DNA of 32,447 bases from Bacteroides sp. (GCA_017471925.1 JAFURM010000052.1:1-32447), one strand, 5' to 3'; counted from the stretch's first letter, positions 1 to 9,694 are shown. Program-made: numbers and translations. The notes: generated from the letters alone by a model not told the origin.

Positions 1-39
1 TTCTACAAGCACAATTTTAAGACGATTTATATCCTCCAT
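1..39 (-). CDS. 5' end of a gene leaving the window, possibly a small helix-turn-helix protein
   Basis: Reading leftward from the ATG at 39, thirteen codons stay open to the window edge and give MEDINRLKIVLVE. A good -7 box (TACCTTTG on the minus strand, 65-72) lies about 25 bases upstream, so a real start here is plausible. The peptide resembles, from memory, the N-terminus of short XRE-type helix-turn-helix regulators common in Bacteroides, which often open with INRLK and VVLVE-like text. That family assignment rests on 13 residues and is an inference only. Confidence 0.5.
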   Translation of the reverse strand, partial: MEDINRLKIVLVE

Positions 40-64
40 TACAATCAATCTATTGAATTTAACG

Positions 65-72
65 CAAAGGTA
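65..72 (-). promoter_or_regulatory. -7 promoter box of the left-edge gene
   Basis: Minus-strand TACCTTTG matches the Bacteroides -7 consensus TAnnTTTG. No clear TTTG is seen 19-21 bases upstream. It is well placed for the ATG at 39. Confidence 0.55.
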
Positions 73-164
73 TTTATTTTGTCGGGAATAAAAGAATATT
101 TGCCAAGAAAAGTTTCCAACTTACTAATTCTTCCGACTTCGAAGGGAGAAATTCGCAGAATGCG

Positions 165-237
165 GCAAGGTGTGTTCCTGTGAATGTCAAGTTTGAAACG
201 GCTTCATTTGTTTCGAGCGGCTGGAAACATACCTTGC
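165..237. other. Long hairpin in the intergenic region
   Basis: Bases 165-178 pair with 223-237 to give a 14-bp stem with one bulged A (225) and one G-U pair. The 44-base interior can form a further short stem. There is no T-run after either arm, so it does not look like a plain terminator. It could be part of a structured RNA, or the remains of a small mobile repeat. Nothing else I recognise is found between 73 and 303. Confidence 0.45.
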
Positions 238-303
238 TGTGTTCAGAAGAATATAAGTCTAATGTTTCAATTCGTGGTTTGTAAATGATTACAGGTGAAA
301 GTA

Positions 304-322
304 GTTAACGGAAAACGTTAAC
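304..322. promoter_or_regulatory. Perfect 7-bp inverted repeat, operator-like
   Basis: GTTAACG, five bases (gaaaa), then CGTTAAC. It lies about 67 bases upstream of the fhs -7 box, where an activator or repressor could bind. The regulator is unknown. Confidence 0.4.
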
Positions 323-388
323 ATACAGTTAAATCGCTAACAGACAACATTCTTTCTCCATTTAGCACTCTCTTTCGTTTCTTTATCG

Positions 389-396
389 TATCTTTG
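389..396 (+). promoter_or_regulatory. -7 promoter box of fhs
   Basis: TATCTTTG matches TAnnTTTG and is followed 17 bases later by the fhs ATG. The expected -33 TTTG is not evident (GCAC at a 20-base spacer), which would suit an activator-dependent promoter. Confidence 0.65.
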
Positions 397-413
397 CGGC
401 AAAATCTATTAGC

Positions 414-2084
414 ATGAAGTCAGATATTGAAATTGCACGCAGCATTGAGCTGAAGAAGATAAAGCAGGTGGCGGAGAGTATTGACATACCCCGCGATGAA
501 GTGGAGAACTATGGCCGGTATATCGCCAAGATTCCCGAGACTTTGATAGACGAGGAGCGCGTGAAGCGCAGCAACCTGATTCTGGTCACGGCCATTACGG
601 CCACGAAGGCCGGCATCGGCAAGACCACCGTGTCCATCGGACTGGCCTTGGGACTGAACAAGCTGGGCAAGAAAGCCATCGTGGCCTTGCGCGAGCCTTC
701 GCTCGGGCCGTGCTTCGGAATGAAGGGCGGCGCAGCAGGCGGCGGTTATGCCCAGGTGCTTCCTATGGAGAAAATCAACCTGCACTTTACGGGCGATTTC
801 CATGCCATTACGTCGGCACATAACATGATTTCGGCCTTGCTGGACAACTATATCTACCAGCATCAGGCTGACGGCTTTGCCTTGAAGGAGATTATCTGGA
901 AGCGGGTGCTCGACGTGAACGACCGCTCCCTGCGCAGCATTGTCACCGGACTGGGACCACGTACCAATGGCGTCACCATGGAGTCCGGATTCGACATCAC
1001 TCCGGCCAGTGAGATTATGGCCATCCTTTGTCTGGCGAGCGACGTGGACGACCTTCGCCGCCGCATTGAGAACATCATCCTGGGCTTCACCTATGACGGC
1101 CGTCCATTCACCGTGAAGGAACTGGGCGTGGCCGGTGCCATCACCGTGCTGCTGAAGGATGCCATCCATCCCAACCTGGTGCAGACCACTGAGGGCACTG
1201 CCGCCTTTGTGCATGGCGGACCCTTTGCCAACATTGCACACGGATGCAACTCTATCCTGGCCACCAAACTGGCCATGACCTATGGCGACTATGTGGTGAC
1301 GGAGGCGGGATTCGGTGCCGACCTTGGAGCCGAGAAGTTCTATAACATCAAGTGCCGCAAGAGCGGTCTACAGCCCAAGCTCACTGTCATCGTGGCTACT
1401 GCACAGGGACTGAAGATGCACGGCGGCGTCAGCCTGGACCGCATCAAGGAGCCCAACATGGAGGGACTCCGTCAGGGATTCGGCAACCTGGACAAGCATG
1501 TGCGCAACCTGCGCAGCTTCGGGCAGACGGTCGTGGTGGCTTTCAATCGCTTTGCCACGGATACCGACGAGGAGGTGGAGGCCATACGCCGACACTGCGA
1601 GGAAAGACTGAAGGTGGGATTTGCCATCAACGATGCCTTTGCGCGTGGCGGCGAGGGAGCGGTGGACCTGGCCCGACTGGTGGTGGACACCATTGCCGAG
1701 CAGCCCTCCGAACCCCTGCAGTTCACTTATGCCGAGGGAGACTCCGTGCAGCAGAAGATTGAGAAGGTGGCCAGCCATCTCTATGGGGCCAGCGTGGTGA
1801 CCTACAGCAGTGCCGCACGCAAGATGATGAAGCTGGCTGAAGAGCTGGGCATCACGCACTATCCCGTCTGCATTGCCAAGACGCAATACTCCTTCTCCGC
1901 CGACCCCAAGATTTACGGTGCGGTGAACAATTTCGAATTTCACATCAAGGATATCGTGGTGAACAACGGTGCCGAGATGATAGTGGCCATCGCGGGTGAA
2001 ATCCTCCGCATGCCCGGACTTCCCAAGTCTCCCCAGGCCGAGCGTATCGACATTGTGGATGGAGAGATTGAGGGGCTGAGCTGA
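414..2084 (+). CDS. fhs: Formate--tetrahydrofolate ligase
   Basis: Cytosolic enzyme joining formate to tetrahydrofolate at the cost of ATP, giving 10-formyl-THF for purine synthesis and other one-carbon steps. The 556-residue length is typical of the full-length family. The P-loop-like segment [10 protein letters not shown] is at residues 63-72, followed by [20 protein letters not shown], the strongly conserved substrate region of this family, and later [10 protein letters not shown] and [14 protein letters not shown]. The start is fixed by the promoter box 17 bases upstream and by the usual length. It is monocistronic: the next gene (porin-like) is convergent. Many overlapping reading frames on the other strand are codon-bias shadows. 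Identification is firm. Confidence 0.97.
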   Translation: MKSDIEIARSIELKKIKQVAESIDIPRDEVENYGRYIAKIPETLIDEERVKRSNLILVTAITATKAGIGKTTVSIGLALGLNKLGKKAIVALREPSLGPCFGMKGGAAGGGYAQVLPMEKINLHFTGDFHAITSAHNMISALLDNYIYQHQADGFALKEIIWKRVLDVNDRSLRSIVTGLGPRTNGVTMESGFDITPASEIMAILCLASDVDDLRRRIENIILGFTYDGRPFTVKELGVAGAITVLLKDAIHPNLVQTTEGTAAFVHGGPFANIAHGCNSILATKLAMTYGDYVVTEAGFGADLGAEKFYNIKCRKSGLQPKLTVIVATAQGLKMHGGVSLDRIKEPNMEGLRQGFGNLDKHVRNLRSFGQTVVVAFNRFATDTDEEVEAIRRHCEERLKVGFAINDAFARGGEGAVDLARLVVDTIAEQPSEPLQFTYAEGDSVQQKIEKVASHLYGASVVTYSSAARKMMKLAEELGITHYPVCIAKTQYSFSADPKIYGAVNNFEFHIKDIVVNNGAEMIVAIAGEILRMPGLPKSPQAERIDIVDGEIEGLS

Positions 2085-2133
2085 CGGAGACGTGCCGGAA
2101 CCGTGGCACAGACTCTCTAAACCTGAGACAGCA

Positions 2134-2155
2134 CTTTCTGGCGATGGTCAGAAAG
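2134..2155. terminator. Hairpin between the convergent fhs and porin genes
   Basis: CTTTCTG pairs with CAGAAAG around an 8-base loop, overlapping the stop codon of the minus-strand porin gene. There is no clear T-tract, so it may act as a 3'-end stabiliser or a weak terminator for either transcript. Confidence 0.35.
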
Positions 2156-3419
2156 AGTACTGTAGCAGCAGATTGATGCGGTTGGCGTGGCGGGTGATTC
2201 CGCTGAAGTCCGTGCGCCATCCGCGCAAGTATTCCGCCCCCACCTGCATGTTAGGGGTGACGTTCCAGAAAGCATTGGTTGCAAGATATTGCCCGTAGTG
2301 GTAGCCGTCGCCCTGTGTGGTGGCATAGCCCTCCTTGCCATAGAGGCGTGACATGCTGTAGGTGGCGGAGAGGGTGACTTTGGGTGTCAGCCGGTACTGC
2401 CCGCCTGCATACCATCCCAGCATGGGGAGTGTCTGCATGCCTCCCTCTTCCTTGGGCACGATGTCCACGTTCAGGCAGCCGATGTCGTTCAGAAAATATC
2501 CTATCCCCTTGCCGTAGGTGACTTGTCCGTAAAGCCGCCACTTTCCCGTGAGAAAGTTGCCGGAAGCCTGCAGGCCATATCCGGTAAGGCTGTGCGCCTT
2601 TTCCTGAGTGGAGGAGGTGTAGGTCATGCTGCGCACCATGCCGCCAAGGCGCAGGTGGCTGTGGCTTGTCCAGTTGTACTGGATGGCGGCGGTGAAGTTG
2701 GGCAGGCGCTGCTGGGAGATGGTGATGCCGTGGGAGGCTGTACCGTTGACCGTCGGAGCCTCTACGGAGGCATGCAGTCTTACCCCGCAGGGACTCTTGT
2801 AGGTGTAGGCCAGCTGGGTGGCACGATAGATGGCCGCTCCGGCAGGGCCTTGGAAATCAATGGTGGAGGGCATGGCTTCGATGTCGGTGAAGCCGCCATA
2901 GGTGTAGCCCACGGTGATGTTACGGAAGGTCATGTAGGCATTCCGCAGGCGGAATCCCCGGTTATCGCCTCGGAAGTTGCCGGCAGTATAGACCACGAAG
3001 TCGCCCAGCAGGTCGGTGTGTCCCACAAGTTTCAGGAAGATGCTGGCCGTGCTGGCATCCATCTGAAACTGGTTCTTCGGCAGGCTGTTGGTGGGAATAT
3101 AGGCAGGGATGAAGTCTGCGTTCTCGCTTATACCGCCAAAGTCATATTCGGCCGTGGTGCGGATGTAGCCACCGATGCCCAGGGCGAAGCGTCCCTTCTT
3201 GTCCATCAGCAGGAAGCGTGGTGCCTGAGGGTCGTGAATGTAGTGCAGCTGCGATTCGTCTATCAGGCGGATGATTTCCTCGCCTGCCTTGTCTATGGTC
3301 ACGATGACCACTCCGTTGGACAGTTCGTCTTCTATGACCACTTTGCCTCGTGTCTGGGCCTGACATACTGTCATTCCTGCAGCGCACAGGGCGAGCAGGG
3401 CTTTCCATGTTCTTTTCAT
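2148..3419 (-). CDS. Outer-membrane porin-like protein (DcaP-type)
   Basis: A 423-residue protein with an N-terminal signal peptide (KR, then a hydrophobic stretch ending near VCQAQ, about residue 22). A short helical-looking region (about 25-65) precedes many alternating beta-strand segments, and the chain ends in Phe (LLLQYSF), the usual end of an outer-membrane barrel. The text GRFALGIGGYIRTTAEYDFG and the later NRGFRLRNAYMTF resemble the DcaP-like porin family, in which a coiled-coil head precedes a trimeric barrel. The likely role is passive uptake of small solutes across the outer membrane; the substrate cannot be told. The upstream region carries an 8-bp inverted repeat and a 22-bp tandem repeat array, but no TAnnTTTG box that I can see. 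Family is fairly sure, substrate unknown. Confidence 0.75.
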   Translation of the reverse strand: MKRTWKALLALCAAGMTVCQAQTRGKVVIEDELSNGVVIVTIDKAGEEIIRLIDESQLHYIHDPQAPRFLLMDKKGRFALGIGGYIRTTAEYDFGGISENADFIPAYIPTNSLPKNQFQMDASTASIFLKLVGHTDLLGDFVVYTAGNFRGDNRGFRLRNAYMTFRNITVGYTYGGFTDIEAMPSTIDFQGPAGAAIYRATQLAYTYKSPCGVRLHASVEAPTVNGTASHGITISQQRLPNFTAAIQYNWTSHSHLRLGGMVRSMTYTSSTQEKAHSLTGYGLQASGNFLTGKWRLYGQVTYGKGIGYFLNDIGCLNVDIVPKEEGGMQTLPMLGWYAGGQYRLTPKVTLSATYSMSRLYGKEGYATTQGDGYHYGQYLATNAFWNVTPNMQVGAEYLRGWRTDFSGITRHANRINLLLQYSF

Positions 3420-3432
3420 TGCTGTCTGTCAT

Positions 3433-3454
3433 TTGTTGAACGTTCCTTCAACAA
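3433..3454. promoter_or_regulatory. 8-bp perfect inverted repeat just upstream of the porin start
   Basis: TTGTTGAA, six bases, TTCAACAA. It ends 13 bases before the porin ATG on the minus strand. At that position it would be either a hairpin in the mRNA leader, able to hide the start, or a protein-binding operator. Confidence 0.45.
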
Positions 3455-3566
3455 TGCTGTCCGAAGAAGGGTTTGCAGGCAGCAGCGACTTTAGAATCTA
3501 TTCGTTTTTATTCGCTTTCTTTCCTGGAAAAACGGGCTTTCTCACCGGATAAATGAGGCCTTTTCA

Positions 3567-3722
3567 CCATACACGTGTGGTCCGTCGTCCATACACGTGC
3601 GGTCCGTCGTCCATACACGTGCGGTCCGTCGTCCATACATGTATGCTCCAACGCCCTATACACGTGCGGTCCAACGCCCGTATGGGCATGAGCCATCGCC
3701 CGTATACGCAGGACGTAACGGT
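3567..3722. repeat. Degenerate tandem repeat, 22-bp unit, about seven copies
   Basis: The first three units (3567, 3589, 3611) are 22 bp and nearly identical, each beginning CCATACACGTG and ending GGTCCGTCGT; the next four are more diverged and 22-23 bp. Most units hold a CACGTG-like or other short palindrome. The unit length is not a multiple of three and there are no spacers, so this is neither a protein repeat nor CRISPR. It fills the gap between the porin gene start and the 3' end of the kinase gene. Confidence 0.85.
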
Positions 3723-3729
3723 ACAACAG

Positions 3730-3771
3730 TCCTGAATACTTCGGAACGTTTTATGTGCTGAAGTATCAGGA
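3730..3771. terminator. Hairpin after the PfkB-type kinase gene
   Basis: TCCTGA-A-TACTTC pairs with GAAGTATCAGGA, twelve base pairs with one bulged A and a 17-base loop. It begins 22 bases after the kinase stop on the minus strand. The tail on that strand is not T-rich, so it is a 3'-end hairpin rather than a textbook terminator. Confidence 0.5.
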
Positions 3772-3793
3772 GTTTAATGATGTCTTGGGATGA

Positions 3794-4675
3794 TTACTTG
3801 CTGTTGATGATTTCCCTGATGGCCGCTTCCGTGCCGCAGAACGGACCGTGGGACTGCAGCTTGATGGTGCACATGGCTGCGGCAAAGCATCCGGCCTCTT
3901 CGTGAGAGCCGCCTTGGTTGCGCATGTAGAGGTAGCCCACCATATAGGTGTCGCCACAGCCGGTAGCGTCTACAATCTGCATGGCCTGATAGGCCGGAAT
4001 CTCATGGAACTGCCCTTGGGCGTAAATCAGCGAGCCCTTGTCGCCCAGGGTCAGCAGGACCTCCTTCACTCCCCAGTCGGCAATGAGCAATGCCGCTTCG
4101 TGCGGGTCGTTGCAACCGGTCAGCACCTCCATTTCCGATTCGTTGGCCTTCAGGATGTGGATGTACTTCAGTGCCTTCCGCTTTTCGTTCCAGTCTATGG
4201 GGAGCACCTTCTCGTCTTCCACTTTCCGCAGGAATCCCTGTACGTCTACAGAGAGCAGGCCCTTGCCGGAGAGGTAGCGGATGACCTCTAAGGAGAAGTC
4301 GTCGGCCAAGAGGCTGCCCAGGTGGATGATGTCGGCCTTGACGTCCTGCAGGCCTTCCACCGTGAAGGGGTCGGCCTTGGCCGTGACGCGCTGCTTGCGT
4401 TCGTTCTGGTTTTCGCCATAGATATTCTCAAAGCATACGGAGTGACGGGTGGGGAGGGCTTTCACGTCAATGCCTTCCTTGCGGATTTCGTCGATGACGT
4501 GCATGTCTTCTTGGGAAACGGCGGTCACCAGCTGAAAGCCTTCCTTGTTGAGATGCTTGATGGCATGGGCAAAATAGTAGGAGGTGCCTCCCGGCATATA
4601 GATGGTGCTCTGCGGGGTCACTACTTTGTCGCGGGTAATGTAGCCCACGCAGCAGATGTTATGCGGATTGGTCAT
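3794..4675 (-). CDS. PfkB-family sugar/nucleoside kinase
   Basis: A 293-residue ribokinase-type kinase that transfers phosphate from ATP to a sugar-like alcohol in the cytosol. The glycine pair in YMPGGTSYYFA (residues 27-37) is the substrate-side motif, and VDATGCGDTYMVGY (236-249) is the second PfkB signature, with D242 as the likely catalytic base. The sugar is unknown; a phosphofructokinase role should not be assumed. The start at 4675 was chosen over an in-frame ATG at 4723 because the promoter (-7 box at 4712-4719) places transcription start near 4705, downstream of that ATG. The gene stands alone behind tRNA-Thr with its own promoter. Confidence 0.85.
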   Translation of the reverse strand: MTNPHNICCVGYITRDKVVTPQSTIYMPGGTSYYFAHAIKHLNKEGFQLVTAVSQEDMHVIDEIRKEGIDVKALPTRHSVCFENIYGENQNERKQRVTAKADPFTVEGLQDVKADIIHLGSLLADDFSLEVIRYLSGKGLLSVDVQGFLRKVEDEKVLPIDWNEKRKALKYIHILKANESEMEVLTGCNDPHEAALLIADWGVKEVLLTLGDKGSLIYAQGQFHEIPAYQAMQIVDATGCGDTYMVGYLYMRNQGGSHEEAGCFAAAMCTIKLQSHGPFCGTEAAIREIINSK

Positions 4676-4711
4676 GGTTCTTCTGTTCTGTTTATAAGTT
4701 GAATTTGCCTG

Positions 4712-4743
4712 CAAAGGTAGCAAAACAAAAGGAGAGACACAAA
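4712..4743 (-). promoter_or_regulatory. Promoter of the PfkB-type kinase gene
   Basis: On the minus strand TTTG (4740-4743), a 20-base spacer and TACCTTTG (4712-4719) match the Bacteroides -33/-7 consensus exactly. The -33 box lies within the terminator hairpin of the upstream tRNA-Thr gene. Confidence 0.8.
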
Positions 4744-4757
4744 TGTATCTCTCCTTT
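4728..4757 (-). terminator. Intrinsic terminator of tRNA-Thr
   Basis: AAAGGAGAGA pairs with TCTCTCCTTT (ten perfect pairs, three more inside), and on the minus strand it runs into TTTTGTTTTG. It starts five bases after the tRNA 3' end. Confidence 0.8.
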
Positions 4758-4761
4758 CCTG

Positions 4762-4834
4762 AGCCGATAGCCGGACTTGAACCGGCGACCTACGCGTTAC
4801 GAATGCGTTGCTCTACCGACTGAGCTATATCGGC
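4762..4834 (-). tRNA. tRNA-Thr (anticodon CGT)
   Basis: A 73-base cloverleaf: acceptor GCCGATA/TATCGGC, discriminator T, D stem GCTC/GAGC, anticodon loop TTCGTAA, T arm GCCGG-TTCAAGT-CCGGC. CCA is not encoded. The last pair of the anticodon stem (31-39) is an A-C mismatch, ACGCA against CGCGT. Confidence 0.95.
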
Positions 4835-4855
4835 GTTACCTCTGTTTACGGGGTG

Positions 4856-4885
4856 CAAAGGTACAGTTTTATTTGAAACCTCAAA
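4856..4885 (-). promoter_or_regulatory. Promoter of tRNA-Thr
   Basis: Minus-strand TTTG (4882-4885), an 18-base spacer and TACCTTTG (4856-4863); the tRNA begins 21 bases downstream of the -7 box. Confidence 0.65.
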
Positions 4886-4892
4886 AGCTTTT

Positions 4893-4917
4893 CCCGCTTT
4901 TTTTAGAAAATAGCGGG
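4893..4917 (-). terminator. Hairpin after dnaJ
   Basis: CCCGCT pairs with AGCGGG, with four further A-T pairs inside after one mismatch. It lies 15 bases past the dnaJ stop on the minus strand. The tail AAAAGCTTTT is only partly T-rich, so strength is uncertain. Confidence 0.55.
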
Positions 4918-4932
4918 ATTGGAGTCGCTTCG

Positions 4933-6090
4933 TCAGTCGAACAGGCTCTTGAACTTACGGAAGATTTTCTCCTTGATGGTGGGGTTGGGCTTGAAGTTGT
5001 CCGAACCTTCCAGTTGTTCCAAGGCCTTCTTCTCCTCCTTGCTCAATGCTTCGGGCACGTAGACGCTGACGTTCACCAAGAGGTCGCCCGTGCCATAGCC
5101 GTTGATGTCGGGGAGGCCCTTGCCACGCAGGCGCAACACCTTGCCCGGCTGAGTGCCCGGCTCTATCTTTACCTTCACCTTGCCATCGATGGTGGGAATC
5201 TCTACCGCACCGCCCAGGGCTGCAGTGGGGAAGCTGAGCAACAGGTTGTATATAAGGTCGTTGTCATCGCGGATAAGTTCCTTGTTCGTTTCCTCTTCCA
5301 CGAGTATCAGGAGGTCGCCGTTCACGCCGTTGTGCTTGCCGGCATTACCCTTGCCGCTCATGGAGAGCTGCATGCCATCGGCCACGCCGGCGGGTATCTT
5401 CACGCTTACCACCTCTTCGCCATAGACGATGCCTTCGCCGCCACACTCCTTGCACTTGTTCTTGATGATCTTGCCTTCGCCGCCACAGGTGGAACAGGTG
5501 GTTTGTGTCTGCATGGTGCCGAAGATGGTCTGCTGATTGCGGATGACGCTGCCGCTGCCCTTACAGGTGGGGCAAGTCTCTACGCCGCCGTCTCCTTCAG
5601 CACCTGTTCCGTGACAGTGGCTACAGGGGACATATTTCTTCAGCTTGAACTTCTTCTCCACGCCGGTAGAGATTTCCTTCAAGTTCAGCTTTACCTTAAC
5701 GCGCAAGTCCGAGCCGCGGAAGCGTCTTTGCTGGGCACCGCCATAGCCGCTGCTGAATCCGCTGAACCCGCCACGTCCGCCGAAGATGTCACCAAACATG
5801 GAGAAGATGTCGTCCATGGACATGCCGCCGCCACTGAATCCACCGAATCCTCCTCCGGCTGCTCCGCTCATGCCTGCATGGCCGAACTGGTCATATCGGG
5901 CACGCTTCTCTTTGTCGCTCAGTACACTATATGCTTCAGCCGCCTCCTTGAACTTCTCTTCGGCCTCCTTGTTGTCCGGGTTCTTGTCGGGGTGATACTG
6001 GATAGCCAGTTTGCGATAGGCCCTTTTGATTTCGGCATCGTTGGCATCCTTGCTGACGCCAAGCACTTCATAATAATCTCTTTTTTCCAT
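4933..6090 (-). CDS. dnaJ: Chaperone protein DnaJ (Hsp40)
   Basis: Co-chaperone that delivers unfolded proteins to DnaK and stimulates its ATPase. The 385 residues show the full type I plan: J domain (1-70) with HPD at 33-35, a Gly/Phe-rich linker (about 75-120), four zinc-binding CxxCxGxG repeats ([32 protein letters not shown]), then the C-terminal substrate-binding domains. It starts 12 bases after the grpE stop, so the two form an operon; dnaK is not in the window. A 504-residue frame on the opposite strand is a shadow of this gene. Confidence 0.98.
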   Translation of the reverse strand: MEKRDYYEVLGVSKDANDAEIKRAYRKLAIQYHPDKNPDNKEAEEKFKEAAEAYSVLSDKEKRARYDQFGHAGMSGAAGGGFGGFSGGGMSMDDIFSMFGDIFGGRGGFSGFSSGYGGAQQRRFRGSDLRVKVKLNLKEISTGVEKKFKLKKYVPCSHCHGTGAEGDGGVETCPTCKGSGSVIRNQQTIFGTMQTQTTCSTCGGEGKIIKNKCKECGGEGIVYGEEVVSVKIPAGVADGMQLSMSGKGNAGKHNGVNGDLLILVEEETNKELIRDDNDLIYNLLLSFPTAALGGAVEIPTIDGKVKVKIEPGTQPGKVLRLRGKGLPDINGYGTGDLLVNVSVYVPEALSKEEKKALEQLEGSDNFKPNPTIKEKIFRKFKSLFD

Positions 6091-6102
6091 AATGCAGTCT
6101 CC

Positions 6103-6732
6103 TTATTCTCCCACCACTACCTGAGCGTGACGGATAACCTTGTCGTTCAGCGTGTAGCCGGTCTTGGTACAGTCCAGAATCTTTCCCTTGAGCTCTTCCG
6201 TCGGTGCGGGAATGACGGCGATGGCTTCATGGAAGTCGGTATCAAGGGGCAGTTCTTTGGTCTCGATGACTTTCACGCCGTTCTGTCCTAATACGGTCAT
6301 GAACTTGTTGTAGATGAGCGACACGCCTTCACGGACGGCGTCCACGTCGGTGGCTGTTTCCATGTTCTTCAGCGCGCGTTCAAAGTCGTCCACTACAGGC
6401 AGGATGCTGGTAATCGTCTTCTCGCCTCCGTTCAGAATCAGTTCCGCCTTCTCCTTCATGGTGCGCTTGCGATAGTTGTCAAACTCGGCCGATAGGCGCA
6501 GATACTTGTCTTTCTGCTCCTCGATGGTCTGGTTGGCTTCGTCCAATGCTTGGGCCAGTTTCTCTTCCGTTGTCAGGACGGCTTCTTGCTGTTCTTCCTC
6601 TGCGGGGCTTTCCTGCTCCTGTGCAGCGGTTTCCACTTGTTCTTCGGCAGGCGTTTCCGAGGCTTGTGTATCCTGGACATCCTGAGCGTTCAACTCTTCT
6701 TCCTTGATGTTTTCTTTTTCTGTAGGATTCAT
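6103..6732 (-). CDS. grpE: Nucleotide exchange factor GrpE
   Basis: Exchange factor that releases ADP from DnaK and so completes the DnaK-DnaJ cycle. The 209 residues begin with a very acidic, Gln/Glu-rich tail (about 1-70), then a long coiled-coil helix containing LSAEFDNYRKRT, then the beta domain ending GYTLNDKVIRHAQVVVGE, the conserved GrpE C-terminus. It is the first gene of the grpE-dnaJ pair. I find no TAnnTTTG box in front of it; the 267-base gap to the ABC-F gene is AT-rich, so a different (heat-shock type) promoter is possible. No hrcA gene or CIRCE-like repeat is seen. Confidence 0.97.
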   Translation of the reverse strand: MNPTEKENIKEEELNAQDVQDTQASETPAEEQVETAAQEQESPAEEEQQEAVLTTEEKLAQALDEANQTIEEQKDKYLRLSAEFDNYRKRTMKEKAELILNGGEKTITSILPVVDDFERALKNMETATDVDAVREGVSLIYNKFMTVLGQNGVKVIETKELPLDTDFHEAIAVIPAPTEELKGKILDCTKTGYTLNDKVIRHAQVVVGE

Positions 6733-6921
6733 ATCTCTGTTCTTTTTTGTTCTTATTGAAATGGATTATTTCTCTTGCTTGCTTCCTTATTTATATATAA
6801 GGTCAATACTGCCATCCTCACACAAAAACTTTGCCAATGACAGGACAGATTGCCAAAAAGGCCGGAATGCGTGGAAATTCATGCCAGATTGGCAGACGTG
6901 GCGGATGGCGAATGAAATAAA

Positions 6922-6953
6922 TTTGTTTCTGCGCATGATTTGTCGTATCTTTG
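6922..6953 (+). promoter_or_regulatory. Promoter of the ABC-F gene
   Basis: TTTG (6922-6925), 20 bases, TATCTTTG (6946-6953). A full consensus match, 46 bases before the ATG at 7000. Confidence 0.85.
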
Positions 6954-6996
6954 CGCCCCCGAAAACAGTCATAAATCAAACAAACATAATTCATAG

Positions 6997-8616
<1,620 letters not shown>

Positions 8617-8638
8617 AGGCTGGGAAATGAAAGACTGC

Positions 8639-9694
8639 CTATTGGTAGATTAGCTTGCTGACATCACTGCCCTCACCGAAAAGATTGTCGCCCAAGGCGG
8701 CAATCTTGTTTCCGGTGGCCATTACCTGTTTCAGGCGGGTACATCCCATGAATGCACCATATTCAATGGCAATGACGTGAGGAGGGAGTTCCAACGTGCC
8801 GCATAGACGGATGCATCCGCTGAATGCACGCTGGCCAATCTTTGTCAGATGTTGGGGAAGACGGATATCCATCAAGAACCTTTTCTGTGTGAAGGTGTAG
8901 TCTGGGATGGCCGTGGCATTGCTCTCTGCAATATCCACAGTCACCAGATTGGGCATATAGTCGCGTATCAGCAGGAAGTCGTTATCGTCCACCTTTCCCT
9001 TGATGGTCAGGAAGTTTACCTCTTTGGGCTGCAGACCTGCTTTCACCAGTTCGCTGGCCAGGCTTCCTGTGTCATCTATCTCCAGTTTCACAGTCACTGG
9101 TTCACTCTCTATGAATGCAAAGTCCTCCCAACGCTCCTTGATGCGATAGGCATCGCTGCATCCCAAAGGAACGAAGACGGCTGTAAGGCTGTCTCCTAAT
9201 GCTTGCGGTAACAGGTTTGGGGGCGTCTTTTTCCGTATCTCGCAAATCTTTAATCCCGTGCATCCCTTGAATGCTGCATCCTCAATGTTTTTTGTCTTGT
9301 CGGACAGGATGATATGTCTCAGACTCTCTTTGCCAGTGAAAGTGCTGTCGTCCAATTGCTTGCAGAAGGCGTAAGCCGGAATGCAGTTGGGGGGATAGAT
9401 GTAGAACCGCCTGGGATAAGTACCTCCTTTGCCGGCATAGGCGGCGATGGAGACCGTGGACAGGTCCAAGGTCTCCAGGCTTTTGAACTCATCACGCAAG
9501 TGACGGAAGTCCACCGCGTTGAGCTTGCCTTGCAGGATGAGGTGGGTAATCTGATTGGCCTCTTCTTCGGTCATCAGTTCCACCAGTGTTCCTGCCTTAT
9601 GCACAAAGTATTGTTTGGTCAGTTGGGCACTTGCAAGCAGGGCTTGTAAGAGGAGGCCAACAGTCAACAGAAATCTCCGGGTCGGTACTCTCAT
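8639..9694 (-). CDS. Secreted leucine-rich-repeat protein (BspA type)
   Basis: A 351-residue exported protein. It starts with a signal peptide (RRFLLTVGLLLQALLASAQ, cleavage near residue 24) and carries irregular leucine-rich repeats of the BspA/LRR_5 kind: FKSLETLDLS, ESLRHIILSD, AAFKGCTGLKICEI, and near the end IGQRAFSGCIRLCGTLELP and YGAFMGCTRLKQV. Such proteins usually sit on the cell surface and bind other proteins; the partner here is unknown. There is no lipoprotein Cys box after the signal. It begins 33 bases after purL on the same strand with no promoter box in the gap, so it is probably made by read-through from purL, an odd pairing. Confidence 0.75.
   Translation of the reverse strand: MRVPTRRFLLTVGLLLQALLASAQLTKQYFVHKAGTLVELMTEEEANQITHLILQGKLNAVDFRHLRDEFKSLETLDLSTVSIAAYAGKGGTYPRRFYIYPPNCIPAYAFCKQLDDSTFTGKESLRHIILSDKTKNIEDAAFKGCTGLKICEIRKKTPPNLLPQALGDSLTAVFVPLGCSDAYRIKERWEDFAFIESEPVTVKLEIDDTGSLASELVKAGLQPKEVNFLTIKGKVDDNDFLLIRDYMPNLVTVDIAESNATAIPDYTFTQKRFLMDIRLPQHLTKIGQRAFSGCIRLCGTLELPPHVIAIEYGAFMGCTRLKQVMATGNKIAALGDNLFGEGSDVSKLIYQ

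Noticed and set aside
165-237. Degenerate tRNA (73 bases with a 7-bp end stem)
   Set aside because: The end stem continues to 14 bp, and no T arm or anticodon arm is found in the right places.
2523-3494. 323-residue frame opposite the porin gene
   Set aside because: The porin has a signal peptide, barrel pattern and terminal Phe; the opposite frame has no recognisable motif or start signal.
3567-3722. CRISPR array
   Set aside because: Units are contiguous 22-23 bp repeats with no unique spacers and no cas genes nearby.
4777-6291. 504-residue frame on the plus strand opposite dnaJ
   Set aside because: It lies across dnaJ, grpE and tRNA-Thr, has low-complexity Ala/Leu/Val/His composition, and mirrors the GC-rich third positions of dnaJ.
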